Shown here: positions 46,169-55,700 of the stretch, piece by piece
Position numbering within the stretch: position 1 is the first letter of the stretch
How the letters are laid out: each line of letters begins with the position of its first letter
Origin: Mycolicibacterium moriokaense
Lineage (GTDB): Bacteria; Actinomycetota; Actinomycetes; Mycobacteriales; Mycobacteriaceae
Direction: 5' to 3'
Assembly (NCBI RefSeq): GCF_003347205.1
Contig: NZ_QQBJ01000012.1
Span: 124,001-188,000 of the forward strand
Length of the DNA: 64,000 nt
Notes under the pieces: generated by a model
The model's database searches: none
What the model saw: the letters and a program-made list of their open reading frames with translations, nothing else
Told to the model about the DNA's origin: nothing
Program-made: the position numbers and the translations under genes

Positions 46169-46978
46169 TTAACGTAAGCCGGCGTATGTCCACGCGCGGT
46201 GGACCACTCTGTCGCCCCCGGCCTTTGAGTTCGCCGTAGTGTCAGCGGCAGGCGGGCCGGCCGGAAGGTCATCCCAAAGTGCTGGCGGGGTGTATCGCTC
46301 CGTCACCCAGGCGTTGTAAGCCTCGAGATCGTCGTTCTGGTAGCCGGTTTCGACCTCGGGGGGCGAACCGACGGTCGCCAGATTGAGCACGCGTGCGAGC
46401 CCGTTGACCTGTTTTGCGCTGGGAGAAGTCGTCTCGCCGAATTGATCGATGATCGCCAACGCAAGCGATCGGCAGCGTACGACCGGACGATGCAGATAGC
46501 TGTTTGGCAGGTCCTGAAAGATGAACGCGCGCTCGACCGAACGGTAGTCACCGCCATCTCGGAATAGCTCCGCTCCCCACCAGAGGCGCGCGAAGGCCTG
46601 TTTGTGCACCGGGCCCCACCAACGATCGTTCGCTACCGCACCTTCGCGGTCGCTCCATCGCCAATCGACGTACCACGGGTAGCGCAACGCAATCCACTGC
46701 CATACGCCTCGTTCGGCGGCTTCCCCTCGAAACAATCTGAGAGCGAAGTGGATTCGCGGCGCGAGCCAGCGGTCACTCGTAGTTCGGTCAGGCCATCCGC
46801 CGTCCAATTGGCGATTGTGTGCCGTCATCATCAGTGAGTCCAACGCGGTCGTGACGGGTGCAGGTCCCGCAGCGCGCTCGAGCTGCACTGGCGGTTCGTC
46901 CAGATCGGAGCCCTCGACTACCGAAGTACGTTGGACGTCATCTAGTTTGCGGGGAATGCTGTGAACTGGATCAGACAC
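46169..46978 (-). CDS. DUF6339-like protein of the GHKL-ATPase cassette
   Basis: 269 residues from the GTG at 46978, which overlaps the upstream stop by 8 bp (GTGTCTGA); a longer frame to 47005 is less likely. The centre of the protein is Trp-rich and helical: RIHFALRLFRGEAAERGVWQ, then YPWYVDWRWSDREG, ARLWWGAELFRDGGDYRSVE and FQDLPNSYLHR. This pattern reminds me of DUF6339 proteins that occur in actinobacterial defence loci; the match is from memory and unverified. No catalytic motif is visible. It sits between an unknown protein and the DUF3883-type protein and is clearly co-transcribed with both. Confidence 0.6.
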   Translation of the reverse strand: MSDPVHSIPRKLDDVQRTSVVEGSDLDEPPVQLERAAGPAPVTTALDSLMMTAHNRQLDGGWPDRTTSDRWLAPRIHFALRLFRGEAAERGVWQWIALRYPWYVDWRWSDREGAVANDRWWGPVHKQAFARLWWGAELFRDGGDYRSVERAFIFQDLPNSYLHRPVVRCRSLALAIIDQFGETTSPSAKQVNGLARVLNLATVGSPPEVETGYQNDDLEAYNAWVTERYTPPALWDDLPAGPPAADTTANSKAGGDRVVHRAWTYAGLR

Positions 46979-47930
46979 GCTTGGCCTCTTCGCAAATCCT
47001 CGCAACGGTCGACGACAGCGACGTCATCCTGTCCAAGACGAGATCGACGTTGGCCCAAAATGATGCGCTCGCTGCGGTGCCGACCGGCAGATCTGCGATC
47101 GCCCGATACAAGTCGTTCACGGTCTCGGTGTCGGGCAACTCGGCTGCGACTGCCTCACAAATATCTCTGAGAACCCGCCCAGTCGGTCCTTCGGGGATAC
47201 CGCCGTACTCGTCGGCACTGATCTGCTCGACCGCGGCGCGGAAGAGAGCGTTTGCGACATAGCGGGCAATGGACGCACCGAGCATGTCACGGTGGCGGCG
47301 GCGTTCCAGCTTCGCGCTGTTGGAGAGGATGAGGAGCTGGAGGCCGTCGATCCTCTTGTTCAGATAGAGGACGGGTGGTGTAGCAGCGACGTCGACGTAC
47401 GCGTGACCCTCCATGTGTCGACGTGCTTCGACGGGTGCATCGCTGTCAGCGAAGTCGATCCAAACTGTCCGCAGTGGTGGAATGCCCTGTCGTTCCGGGG
47501 CTTCGGACTTATCTACAACGAGTCCCCAGGGAACGCTGGAACCGACGACGCGATCTCGGCCTTCGTACGTCCCGACAACTTCGGCGGTGAGTGTCGCTTT
47601 TCCGGCCAGCGCAGTTCGTGGAATCCTCAGTGCACCCTTGAAGCGGCCCAACGACTCGCTACCGCCGGACTCCAGCAGGTATGAGCGTCGAAGTTGTGTC
47701 GCACTGCAGGTGATGAGCAGGTACGCCCTCAGGTCGTCGAGTCCACTCGGTTGTGGCTCGTTGGTCGAGACTTCTACTGTCAGCTCGGCCGAAGCCCAAG
47801 TGTCGTCGAATGCATCAACCCTGAAGTGGTCGCCGTTGATCTCCAATGTTCCTGCGGATCCGTCGAGTTCGACGTTCGTGACGATGCATTCCCATGGGTC
47901 CTGGTACGAGGGCCAGGCGTATCTCGTCAT
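46971..47930 (-). CDS. Unknown protein of the GHKL-ATPase cassette
   Basis: 319 residues, ATG overlapping the ATPase stop by 4 bp. I do not recognise the family. The N-terminal ~130 residues are rich in beta-type stretches (TLEINGDHFRVDAFDDTWAS, AELTVEVSTNE, KATLTAEVVG), suggesting a sandwich fold. A middle WIDFADSDAPVEARRH patch is followed by YLNKRIDGLQLLIL, and the last ~130 residues are helical with RHRDMLGASIARYVANALFR. No signal peptide or membrane helix is present. Strict overlap with the ATPase gene implies that the two products act together, perhaps as an adaptor for the ATPase. Function cannot be stated. Confidence 0.7.
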   Translation of the reverse strand: MTRYAWPSYQDPWECIVTNVELDGSAGTLEINGDHFRVDAFDDTWASAELTVEVSTNEPQPSGLDDLRAYLLITCSATQLRRSYLLESGGSESLGRFKGALRIPRTALAGKATLTAEVVGTYEGRDRVVGSSVPWGLVVDKSEAPERQGIPPLRTVWIDFADSDAPVEARRHMEGHAYVDVAATPPVLYLNKRIDGLQLLILSNSAKLERRRHRDMLGASIARYVANALFRAAVEQISADEYGGIPEGPTGRVLRDICEAVAAELPDTETVNDLYRAIADLPVGTAASASFWANVDLVLDRMTSLSSTVARICEEAKRV

Positions 47931-49870
47931 TCGTCCGGCTCGGAAACGGTGGAGGTTAGGGGCGCCACATCGGTGTGGGCGAGCCGAACATCGATTGCGG
48001 CCTCCGAAGCAGGTATCGGCAATTCGCGCACACTCGTTGCCCGCACGGTCGTCGTTAGAACCCGTCCGCGCGGCTTTCCGCGCATGATCACTGTCCCCCG
48101 GGGGTCGAGCTCCGCCGTCTCGTCAACTTCGAACGTCTGCCATTTCACGTCAACATGTCCGCCATCGAGGCCTACAAAAACCAGCTTCGGTACCACCGCC
48201 CATCCTTCGGAGCGATTCTTCGCGCGAATGTCGAACATCAGCTCCCACACACCATCGACGACCCTGGCCTGCTGGATGCGAATGTCCGGTTTGCGTGGCG
48301 CCGATGCGCCGCGTCCACCCGTGCGTGAGTCGCCGCGTAGAAAGCCCAGGTTGTTGAAGATTGCTTTCGGGGGTTGGTCTTCGGCAACAGGTGGTGCCCC
48401 GAACAAGCCGAATAGCTGATCTATGACGGCCTTTTCGATGTTTCGCAGATTTGGCACCCACGGCGCTCGGTAGTGCGCGGTCAGGTTGGCCTGAGATGTC
48501 TTGTTGCGACCGCTGCGTGGAATCCATTGATCATGTGCCGGTGGTTCGGCGAACCGCAGAAAGTCATCAGCGCGCGTCTCGGCGAGGGATGGGTTGTCTG
48601 GCCTGATGGCGCCACCGGCCAATAGGAAGGCGTGATAGGTACGCCCTTCGAAGACCTTGTCGACACTCTGGACCACCATCTCGGGCTTGCGGAACAAGCA
48701 GACCTTGTTCTCCAATGAGTCCGGCTGGTCGTCGGAGAGCGTGACAACCAATTTCGCAACGTGCTCGAAAGCCACATGTTGTTCATCGGCGTCGACTCGC
48801 TTCGAAACCTGGATTGGAACGTCGCGCACGACGACATCTCCGAGCTCATTCAGATTCTCGTCCACGTTTCCGGCGTCGAACTTGCGGAGGGCATTGGTCA
48901 ACTCGGTGTATTGCAGTGCCGGGTCCACAGTGTGCTCATAGACGGTGCGATCACCGTCGATCACCTCGACTCTGACGCGAAGGCGTTCGCGGGTGAGTAG
49001 CGGCCAGAACTCCTCTTCGATTGCGTCGCCCAGGTTCTTGGCGAACTGGCGTACTTCGTCGATAGCTCCAAGACCCTTGTCTGGCTCGTCTGGGTCATAG
49101 AAGCCCACAAGTAGTGCGGATGTGCCCGATCGCTCATCCTCACGGGTGAGCCGTAAAGCATCGGTCAGGTCGCGTTGGTCCCATGCCGACGCGATGTCGC
49201 CATCGGCTTCCGCGATGCCGAAGAAGCCGCGCCCTTGAAAGCTGGTCGAATTCATTTGGTGGACGACGCCCTGGTTCACTCCGATTAACCGATTGCGCCA
49301 GTTGCCGTGGACGGCGTCCTTGGGGTCAAGCGTGGAATTGAACAGCACCGTCTGCAATCGGGAGAAGCGCCAGTACACGGCCTTGCCCAGTCCGAACGAG
49401 CCGCCCGCGGCGCGGTCCTTCGCGCTGTAGAGGTCGAGGCGGCACAGCTTCACGAAGTTCCCGTAGTCGGCTGCGTCACCTTCGGCGAACTCCGGTCCGG
49501 TCAGGCCGCGCGCGCCGTAGTCAGCGATTCGCAACAGTGTCAACGATTCGGCCGACTCTAGGGCCTTCAATCCCGACTGAAGTTGGCCGGCGCTGACCGC
49601 TCCCGTTGCGGCGTCTGCCATGGCGCTCAGGTGGGGTTTCAGTTCGGCATCCCACCGTATCGCAGATTCAAACTCGCGACGCGAGTCACCTGACAGCACG
49701 ATGAACGAGTAGACGAGATCGGCGCGAGGTCCCTCAACGCGCGCGTCGTTGCTGTTCTGCGCACTCTCACGAGCGAGTGACGAAAGACCTGCGTTGACCG
49801 TCCATTGGTTGGCGTTGCCGTAGTTCGCGTAGTTCCGGCTCTGTTCTTCCCAGCGCCAGCTGACGGTCAA
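47927..49870 (-). CDS. GHKL (MutL/Hsp90-like) ATPase of a defence cassette
   Basis: 647 residues from a TTG at 49870, supported by GGAGGA four bases upstream. The ATP-binding fold is clear: N-box SLARESAQNSNDARV (about 31-45), LLRIADYGARGLTGPEF (about 112), and the lid loop AAGGSFGLGKAVYWRFSRL (about 153). The C-terminal half has no motif I can name but ends in a beta-rich domain near 530-647. The ESAQNS-x-DA form is close to the ATPase of MZA-type systems (MutL-like ATPase with Z1, PD-ExK and AIPR partners), yet none of those partners is here. First gene of a tightly overlapped four-gene cassette with the three genes downstream. Confidence 0.75.
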   Translation of the reverse strand: MTVSWRWEEQSRNYANYGNANQWTVNAGLSSLARESAQNSNDARVEGPRADLVYSFIVLSGDSRREFESAIRWDAELKPHLSAMADAATGAVSAGQLQSGLKALESAESLTLLRIADYGARGLTGPEFAEGDAADYGNFVKLCRLDLYSAKDRAAGGSFGLGKAVYWRFSRLQTVLFNSTLDPKDAVHGNWRNRLIGVNQGVVHQMNSTSFQGRGFFGIAEADGDIASAWDQRDLTDALRLTREDERSGTSALLVGFYDPDEPDKGLGAIDEVRQFAKNLGDAIEEEFWPLLTRERLRVRVEVIDGDRTVYEHTVDPALQYTELTNALRKFDAGNVDENLNELGDVVVRDVPIQVSKRVDADEQHVAFEHVAKLVVTLSDDQPDSLENKVCLFRKPEMVVQSVDKVFEGRTYHAFLLAGGAIRPDNPSLAETRADDFLRFAEPPAHDQWIPRSGRNKTSQANLTAHYRAPWVPNLRNIEKAVIDQLFGLFGAPPVAEDQPPKAIFNNLGFLRGDSRTGGRGASAPRKPDIRIQQARVVDGVWELMFDIRAKNRSEGWAVVPKLVFVGLDGGHVDVKWQTFEVDETAELDPRGTVIMRGKPRGRVLTTTVRATSVRELPIPASEAAIDVRLAHTDVAPLTSTVSEPDE

Positions 49871-49987
49871 CTCTTCCTCCGTGTATTCAGGACTGGCACT
49901 GCCTCATCGTCAAGCAGCCTGGTCGACACCATTCGGTCTTGCGCGTCGCGGGAACATACTCGGGCGGCCGCAGACGCCCTGGCCTCG

Positions 49988-50284
49988 TTACCAGTCGACG
50001 CCCGCCGCCTTCTTTATGGAAGGACTGATGACGTCGGATCTTCGGCCCGTGAGCCAGCGACGAAGTAGATCCACCTTCCCCGTCGTCTGGTGGGGGATCT
50101 TTAGGTACTCGTTATTCGGCCCATGCCTAATCAGGTGACGGATGAAGTCCTTCTTGGACATCACCACTTCGATGGTGACGCCGTCCCGCGTGAACTGATC
50201 GCTCTCCGCTTGCGTTGTGACTTTCCATCCGGCGCGTGCCGCGATCGCGGCGTTCTCGTGCCGAAACCTCGTTGCGTCTGCCAC
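49988..50284 (-). CDS. Small basic protein between helicase and ATPase cassette
   Basis: 98 residues from the GTG at 50284, with AGGAGG six bases upstream; the ATG at 50308 lacks such a site. I do not recognise the protein. It opens RFRHENAAIAARAGWKVTTQ, which could be a small helical DNA-binding element, then FTRDGVTIEVVMSKKDFIRH and a basic RRWLTGRR stretch near the end. It begins 44 bp after the helicase gene and is 117 bp from the ATPase gene, so it may be transcribed with either. The frame can be opened further to 50524 but would then overlap the helicase extensively. Confidence 0.6.
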   Translation of the reverse strand: MADATRFRHENAAIAARAGWKVTTQAESDQFTRDGVTIEVVMSKKDFIRHLIRHGPNNEYLKIPHQTTGKVDLLRRWLTGRRSDVISPSIKKAAGVDW

Positions 50285-50328
50285 ACGAAACCTCCTATCA
50301 GAAGACATTTTGATCTGATTGGCTGACC

Positions 50329-52101
50329 CTACTGAGCGTGCCGCATGTTGTCCTCGAGTGATGGATACTCGATCGTCGCGCGCCGATCTTGCCACTGAAG
50401 GTTGTCGTCGACGTCGATCAACAGGCATCGGCTCGTCCCCCCAAATGCAGGTCCGCGCATCCCCCGTCCGACCATTTGCTCGTACAAGATCGGACTCGCG
50501 GTCGGGCGCGCGACAACTACGCACCGGACACTCGGCGCGTCAAATCCAGTGGTCAGCACACCGTAATTGCAAAGCACCGACAATTCACCGTTCCGAAATT
50601 GCTCGATGAGAGCTCGGCGGGTTGTCGACCTCGTCGTGCCGAGCACACATCCCGTCGAGCGGCCACCTCGCCTCAACAGACTTGTCACCGCCTGGGCGTG
50701 CTGGGTGGAGCACGCGAAGAGTAGGACGGGCCACCTGGGATCGAGTTCAAGGAGCCGTTCGACTATGCGATGGTTTCTTTGATGCTCCTCGCCAAGTCTT
50801 TGGAGGACATCCGGGTGGACATCCTCGAAGTCTGCGAAGTACTGGGCGTGCCGTGCATTCGCGTCGAGGTTGATGCGTTTCGCCTCATAGTCCAGGCTCT
50901 CGTAGGTGACCCGCGCCAGAACCCCTTGTCCTCGGAGCGACTGGACAGGGTCCTCGCCCAACGTCCGAGCATTCAAAATCCGATTGTTAAACCGTCGCCG
51001 CAGTCGTTTCGTTTCCTCATGGCTAGTGCGACGTGGCGTTGCGGTAAGACCCAATAGCGCAGTCTCCGCACTCTTTTGACGGAAGTTGATTCCCAGCGAG
51101 GCGAGCACTCCCGTGTAGCTCGGAGCAAGAGCCCGGTGCGCTTCGTCGATGACGATGACACTCGTGTTCTCGCCAATTATCCGGAGATCCTCCGGCGTCA
51201 AATCGCGGCCGGCATCCCGTTCGGCTGCACGCAGCTTCTGGATGCTCGCGACCACGACGCCGCATTCGACAGGGACTGCGTTTCCGTGGCCCCACAAGCG
51301 CCCGATCGTCAGTGTCTCCCGCTGCGACGCACCACGATGACCTAGGTCAAACCACACTTCCCGAAACGATTGAACAGCCTGCTCACAGAGCTCTTCGCTT
51401 TGAGCGACCCAAAGGATGATTGACGGATCTTCTTGCGACTGCCTCCAGGTCAACAGCGCTTCCACCGTTGTCCTGGTTTTTCCGGCTCCGGTGGGAAGCG
51501 TGAGGATTGCGCGATTCCCAGCCTGGCGGCGGTTGAGAACGTCGAGTACTTGGTTCCGCAGGTCGATCTGGAAGTCACGCAGCTGCGGCAGTGCAATGCA
51601 CGGTTCGACGTCTAGGGAGTCGGGCAAGGACTCCTCGCCTTTCGAGCCGGCGTAAACGACGGGGAAGCGGAGCGTCCGAACGAAATGCATCGCCCACGAC
51701 TTGCCCGGATGCCATTTTCGTTCCGCGATCGCGTCAACCTTGGATCGGTGAGTTCGCGCCCCACGCACGCCCGATCTGTAGTCGTGCAGACGATCCAAGT
51801 AACGTGGTCCGCTTTGGTCGGCAATGACTCTCCGAAGTTCTCTGTCAGCAAGCAGGTCGGCACCGGTCAATTCGACGAGCAACGTGATTAGGTCGTCGTC
51901 CGACAACTGCAGGCTCGGCGGCGGAGTCCCGTCGTACTCTGCCGCCGCGACGATCCACTCAATGGAGCGCCCCCGACTGTCCTTCGAGAACCTCTTCAGC
52001 GCATCTCGTGCTTCCCGTGTTGTCAGCATCTGCTGCAGTCGGCGGATCATGCGTTGTTGATCTCGGTGGGTGACCTCGCCAGGATGCACGTGCGCCTTCA
52101 T
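50329..52101 (-). CDS. SF2 DEAD/DEAH helicase, paralogue of the operon's first protein
   Basis: 590 residues. An N-terminal ~170-residue helical region (QQRMIRRLQQMLTTREARDA... ) precedes the helicase: ILTLPTGAGKTRTTVEALLT (about 197), ILWVAQSEELCEQAVQSF, VIDEAHRALAPSYTG (about 315), LLGLTATPRRTS (about 350), VLLFACSTQHAQAVTSLLRR and YEQMVGRGMRGPAFGG (about 538). The AQSEELCEQAV and GRLWG segments are matched almost word for word in the C-terminal helicase of the 1538-aa protein at 17988 (AQSDELCEQAV, SRLWGANDATPVD). The two are therefore close relatives, one with and one without the GHKL ATPase. It is first in the minus-strand group. Confidence 0.82.
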   Translation of the reverse strand: MKAHVHPGEVTHRDQQRMIRRLQQMLTTREARDALKRFSKDSRGRSIEWIVAAAEYDGTPPPSLQLSDDDLITLLVELTGADLLADRELRRVIADQSGPRYLDRLHDYRSGVRGARTHRSKVDAIAERKWHPGKSWAMHFVRTLRFPVVYAGSKGEESLPDSLDVEPCIALPQLRDFQIDLRNQVLDVLNRRQAGNRAILTLPTGAGKTRTTVEALLTWRQSQEDPSIILWVAQSEELCEQAVQSFREVWFDLGHRGASQRETLTIGRLWGHGNAVPVECGVVVASIQKLRAAERDAGRDLTPEDLRIIGENTSVIVIDEAHRALAPSYTGVLASLGINFRQKSAETALLGLTATPRRTSHEETKRLRRRFNNRILNARTLGEDPVQSLRGQGVLARVTYESLDYEAKRINLDANARHAQYFADFEDVHPDVLQRLGEEHQRNHRIVERLLELDPRWPVLLFACSTQHAQAVTSLLRRGGRSTGCVLGTTRSTTRRALIEQFRNGELSVLCNYGVLTTGFDAPSVRCVVVARPTASPILYEQMVGRGMRGPAFGGTSRCLLIDVDDNLQWQDRRATIEYPSLEDNMRHAQ

Positions 52102-52368
52102 AGCGTCGTCTCCGTCGCTACGGTGCGGTGGAAGTACATCTAGGCATTATTGCGAGCGAGCGTCGAACATGCTCGCAAACTCCGGTCCCAATTGCTTAAA
52201 TTGGGGATCGCCTGTTCAACGATCTTGAAGTGGTGTGAAACCGGGGACTCAGTTATTTTAAGGAGTCGGTTGCAACTTGTTCATCCGCCAATGAGTGTCT
52301 CAGCGAGCCCCTCTTCGATAGTCATGTTTCGATGGCGACGGCGGTTGTGCCGAGGCACTGCGATGCCC
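52102..52368. other. Intergenic stretch, comparatively A+T-rich
   Basis: No gene supported. Frames on the plus strand starting at 52150 lack a ribosome site and family features. The minus strand directly after the stop of the 54-codon fragment does not continue the homology with the 431-aa protein, so the rest of that gene is gone. The stretch probably holds the promoter for the minus-strand helicase group. Confidence 0.4.
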
Positions 52369-52533
52369 CTAATGCGTTGCGACGTAGGACTCGATCTCCT
52401 CGGGGTCGCTGGCGACAAGAAGCCCCTCGGACTGGACGGAGACGGCAATCTCGCGTGCCGAGATCACCGCTGGTACGTCCTCCGGAGCCTGCTCGAATCC
52501 GTCCGACGATCGCTTGTCGATTCCGTTCGCCAT
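52369..52533 (-). pseudogene. Truncated copy of the 5' end of the 431-aa partner gene
   Basis: 54 codons from the ATG at 52533, preceded by GAGGA. Residues 24-51 (ISAREIAVSVQSEGLLVASD, then PEEIESYV) align with residues ~23-50 of the protein at 59179-60474 (SVPGEVVVSMQAEGLLVGGD, PEAVESYL). After that the frame ends in ATH and a TAG, whereas the full protein continues for 380 residues. It is therefore either the relic of a duplicated gene or a very short independently translated domain; a relic is more likely. It lies upstream of, and divergent to, the giant helicase, while the full copy lies downstream of it. Confidence 0.65.
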
Positions 52534-52751
52534 CTCAATTCCTCGCCCGCGCAATGTCCAAGAAGCCGCAGGCGGTGGCGCAAGAGAATACGCCACACCT
52601 CTCACCGCAGTCGGAGCGCCCGATCAGCCCCGCAGCTGATATTGACGTGCTTTCATAGCCTCGCTCATCTTGTCGGACCCCAGCACTAACCTCTCCGGGG
52701 TGCTCTGGGGGAGCCGGTAGTTCCGAAGGGACCGTAGGGGAGGGTAGTGCC

Positions 52752-55700
52752 GTGGACCGCGTCAGCTATCAGGCGTTGATCGGCGAGGCAATCGATTTGC
52801 TGATCGAAGGGCTGTTGCCGTTCGTTTCGCGCGTTCTGACTCCCGCTTTGCCGGCCGGGATGGACTGGCCGGATCTGCTTCGCGTGAAGGATGCGGCCAA
52901 CGGTCGTCGCGGCGGAGAGTATCGCAGCCGCGACCTGTCGCTGATGCTTCGGGCGATGACCGAGCGGCTCGGAGAACTCGGCTACCCGTTCTCACGCCAC
53001 CTCTCGCGCCAAGCCGAGAATTATGCCCGCGAGCTGCGCACCGTACGCAACCAGTGGGCGCACAACGAGCAGTTCGACGCCGCCCAGACCTACCGCGCGA
53101 TCGACTCAGCCGAACTACTCCTCCGCGCCATCGGCGCCGCTGAGCAAGCGGACGCGGCCGCGCGGCTGAAAGCTTCCGTCGCGCCGAGTTCAGCATCGTC
53201 CGGATCGGCGGAAGGAACCCGCGAGCGGGAATCAGCGACGTCGGCGACCCAGGAGGGTTCTGTCCGGCAGGCCGGCGGCGCCGGTGCTCCGCGCATCGAT
53301 ATATCCGCCGTCTCCGACCTCAGCTATGCAATGGCACATTGCAGGATCCCCGTGATAGATCACATCACGGTCGACGAAGTGTCCAGCGATCTATACGGCG
53401 CCGTCATCGAAGTCGACGTGGTCAGCGCTGCCGGCAGCCACGGTGGTCCTCGCGAAATACACCTAGACCTGGTCGCGAACAAGCCGACCACCGCCAGTAA
53501 CGTCGACCTGAAGCTCGAACCGGCAAGCATGCTCGCTGTCGACGAGCAAACCCCAGGCGACATCCGCGTCGTTCTCCGCGACGCGACCGGCCAGGTGCGC
53601 GCGGAAGCCGCCAAGAACGTCAACATCCTCGCCGCCAAGCAGTGGAAGGCGACTCCGCCGCAACTTGCCTTGGAGATGCTTGCCGCCTACGTTCAGCCCA
53701 ATTCGGTGGCCGTCGCCGACTTCCTGACCGAAGTGTCCGATCGGTTGAAGTCGGCAACCGGGAATTCTGCTATCGACGGCTACCAGAGCGACAATCCCGA
53801 GCGAGTTGACGCGATCGCCCGTGCCGTCTTCGACGCGATGCGGGCCCGCGACATCCGCTACGCCGAACCGCCGGCAAGCTGGGGCGACGACGGGCAGAAG
53901 ATTCGCACGCCGGCGGAAGTCCTCGACGGGCGGCTCGGCACATGCCTCGACACGACGCTCACGATGGCCGCCGTGCTCGAGCAGGCGGGGATCAACACCA
54001 CGTTGTGGATCCTGCAGGGCCACGCTTTCCTCGGCTACTGGCGCGCCGACTCTGCGCTCAGCATGGTGTCCACGACCGAGGTCGTCGATGTCGTCAACCA
54101 GGTGGACCTCGGCCACATCGCCATCGTCGAGACAACCATGGTGACGCAAGCTGCCGACCAGCCATCGTTCGCCGACGCGACTCGCAACCCGCGTGCTACC
54201 CACCTGGCGGGCGACCTCTCGAGGGTCATCGGGGTGACCGACATACGGCGAGCCAGAGAAGCGAAGATCTACCCGCTGCCCAGCAGGTCCGTCGATGCCG
54301 CGGGCAATGTCGTGGTGACCACTTATCAGCCGGGTGCCGGACCGATCATTGCGCCCTACACGCCGACACCGGGGCGAACTCGGACGGCAGACGGCGAATT
54401 GGTGCCCGCGCGCGTTGCGCAGTGGAAGAACGCCCTGCTCGACCTGAGCCTCCGCAATCGACTCATCAATTACACCGATCGTGCCGGCTACCGTCTCGAG
54501 GTCCCGGGGCGCGCGCTCGGCCGGTTCGAAGACGCCGTTAATGCCGGCGCCCCGATTGCGCTGTTGCCGTCCGACGAAGTCAAGAGCGTCGACATCGCCC
54601 GCGGCATCCGGTTCGGACGCGACCTTCCAGAAGAGGAACGCGAGATCCAGCTCGCAGAAAAGCGCAGCACCTACGTCGACATCACCGATGCCGCTTACAA
54701 GACCAAGTTGCGCTACCTCGCCAACAAGGCCAAGACCATTGTCGAGGAGACGGGTGCAAACAATCTGTACCTCGCATTCGGGATGCTGCACTGGCACTTC
54801 AACGATCGCGAACTTCGCTCGCCGCTGGTCCTTGTGCCGGTCAACATCTCGACCAAGAACCGCGGCGAGCGCTATCAGCTGACCCTCGACGAGGCGGGCG
54901 TATCGACGCCGAACTATTGCCTTGTCGAGAAGCTGCGCGTCGCTCTCGGCCTGAACATCCCCGAACTCTCGAACCCCACTGAAGACGCATCAGGCATCGA
55001 CCTCGTCGGCACCTTCAACGGTGTTCGTCGAGCGATCGCCGAGGCCGGCCTGCACTTCCGTGTAGAAGACACCGTGCACCTGTCCATTCTCCAGTTCGCC
55101 AAATTCCCGCTATGGAAAGACCTCGACGACTCGTGGAAGTCGTTGTCCCGCAATCCGTTGGTGACGCATCTCATCGAGACGCCGCAGGAAGCATTCGTCG
55201 ATCCCGTGCCGCCATCGGTCGACGTCGATCTCGACGAACTCGGCGCCAAAGTGCCTGTTCCGGCAGACTCGTCGCAGCTGCATGCGGTGGCCGACGCGGT
55301 GACCGGCCATACGTTCGTTCTCGAAGGGCCACCCGGAACAGGTAAGTCGCAAACAATCACCAACCTGCTGGCCCACGCCATGGCGACAGGGCGACGAGTG
55401 CTGTTCGTCGCGGAGAAGCGCGCTGCTCTCGATGTCGTGAAGAAACGGCTCGAGGCTGTCGGACTGGGTGACCTTTCCCTGGATCTGCACGACAAGTCGG
55501 CGCGGCCTGCCGCGGTCCGTGCACAGATCAAGCAAGCGCTCGAGCTTCGCATCCACCATGACGAGGACCTTCTGCGCACGCAACTACAGACGGCCGAATC
55601 CAGCCGAGGATCGCTGGGACGCTACGCGGCTCGGCTCCACGAGGCCAATGCCGTGGGACAGTCGCTGTATTCGGCGCGCTCGAAAGCGCTCGCCGCAGAC

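Noticed and set aside
53463-54797. 444-aa minus-strand frame
   Set aside because: Antisense to the HEPN/DUF4011 giant; no ribosome site and no recognisable domain.
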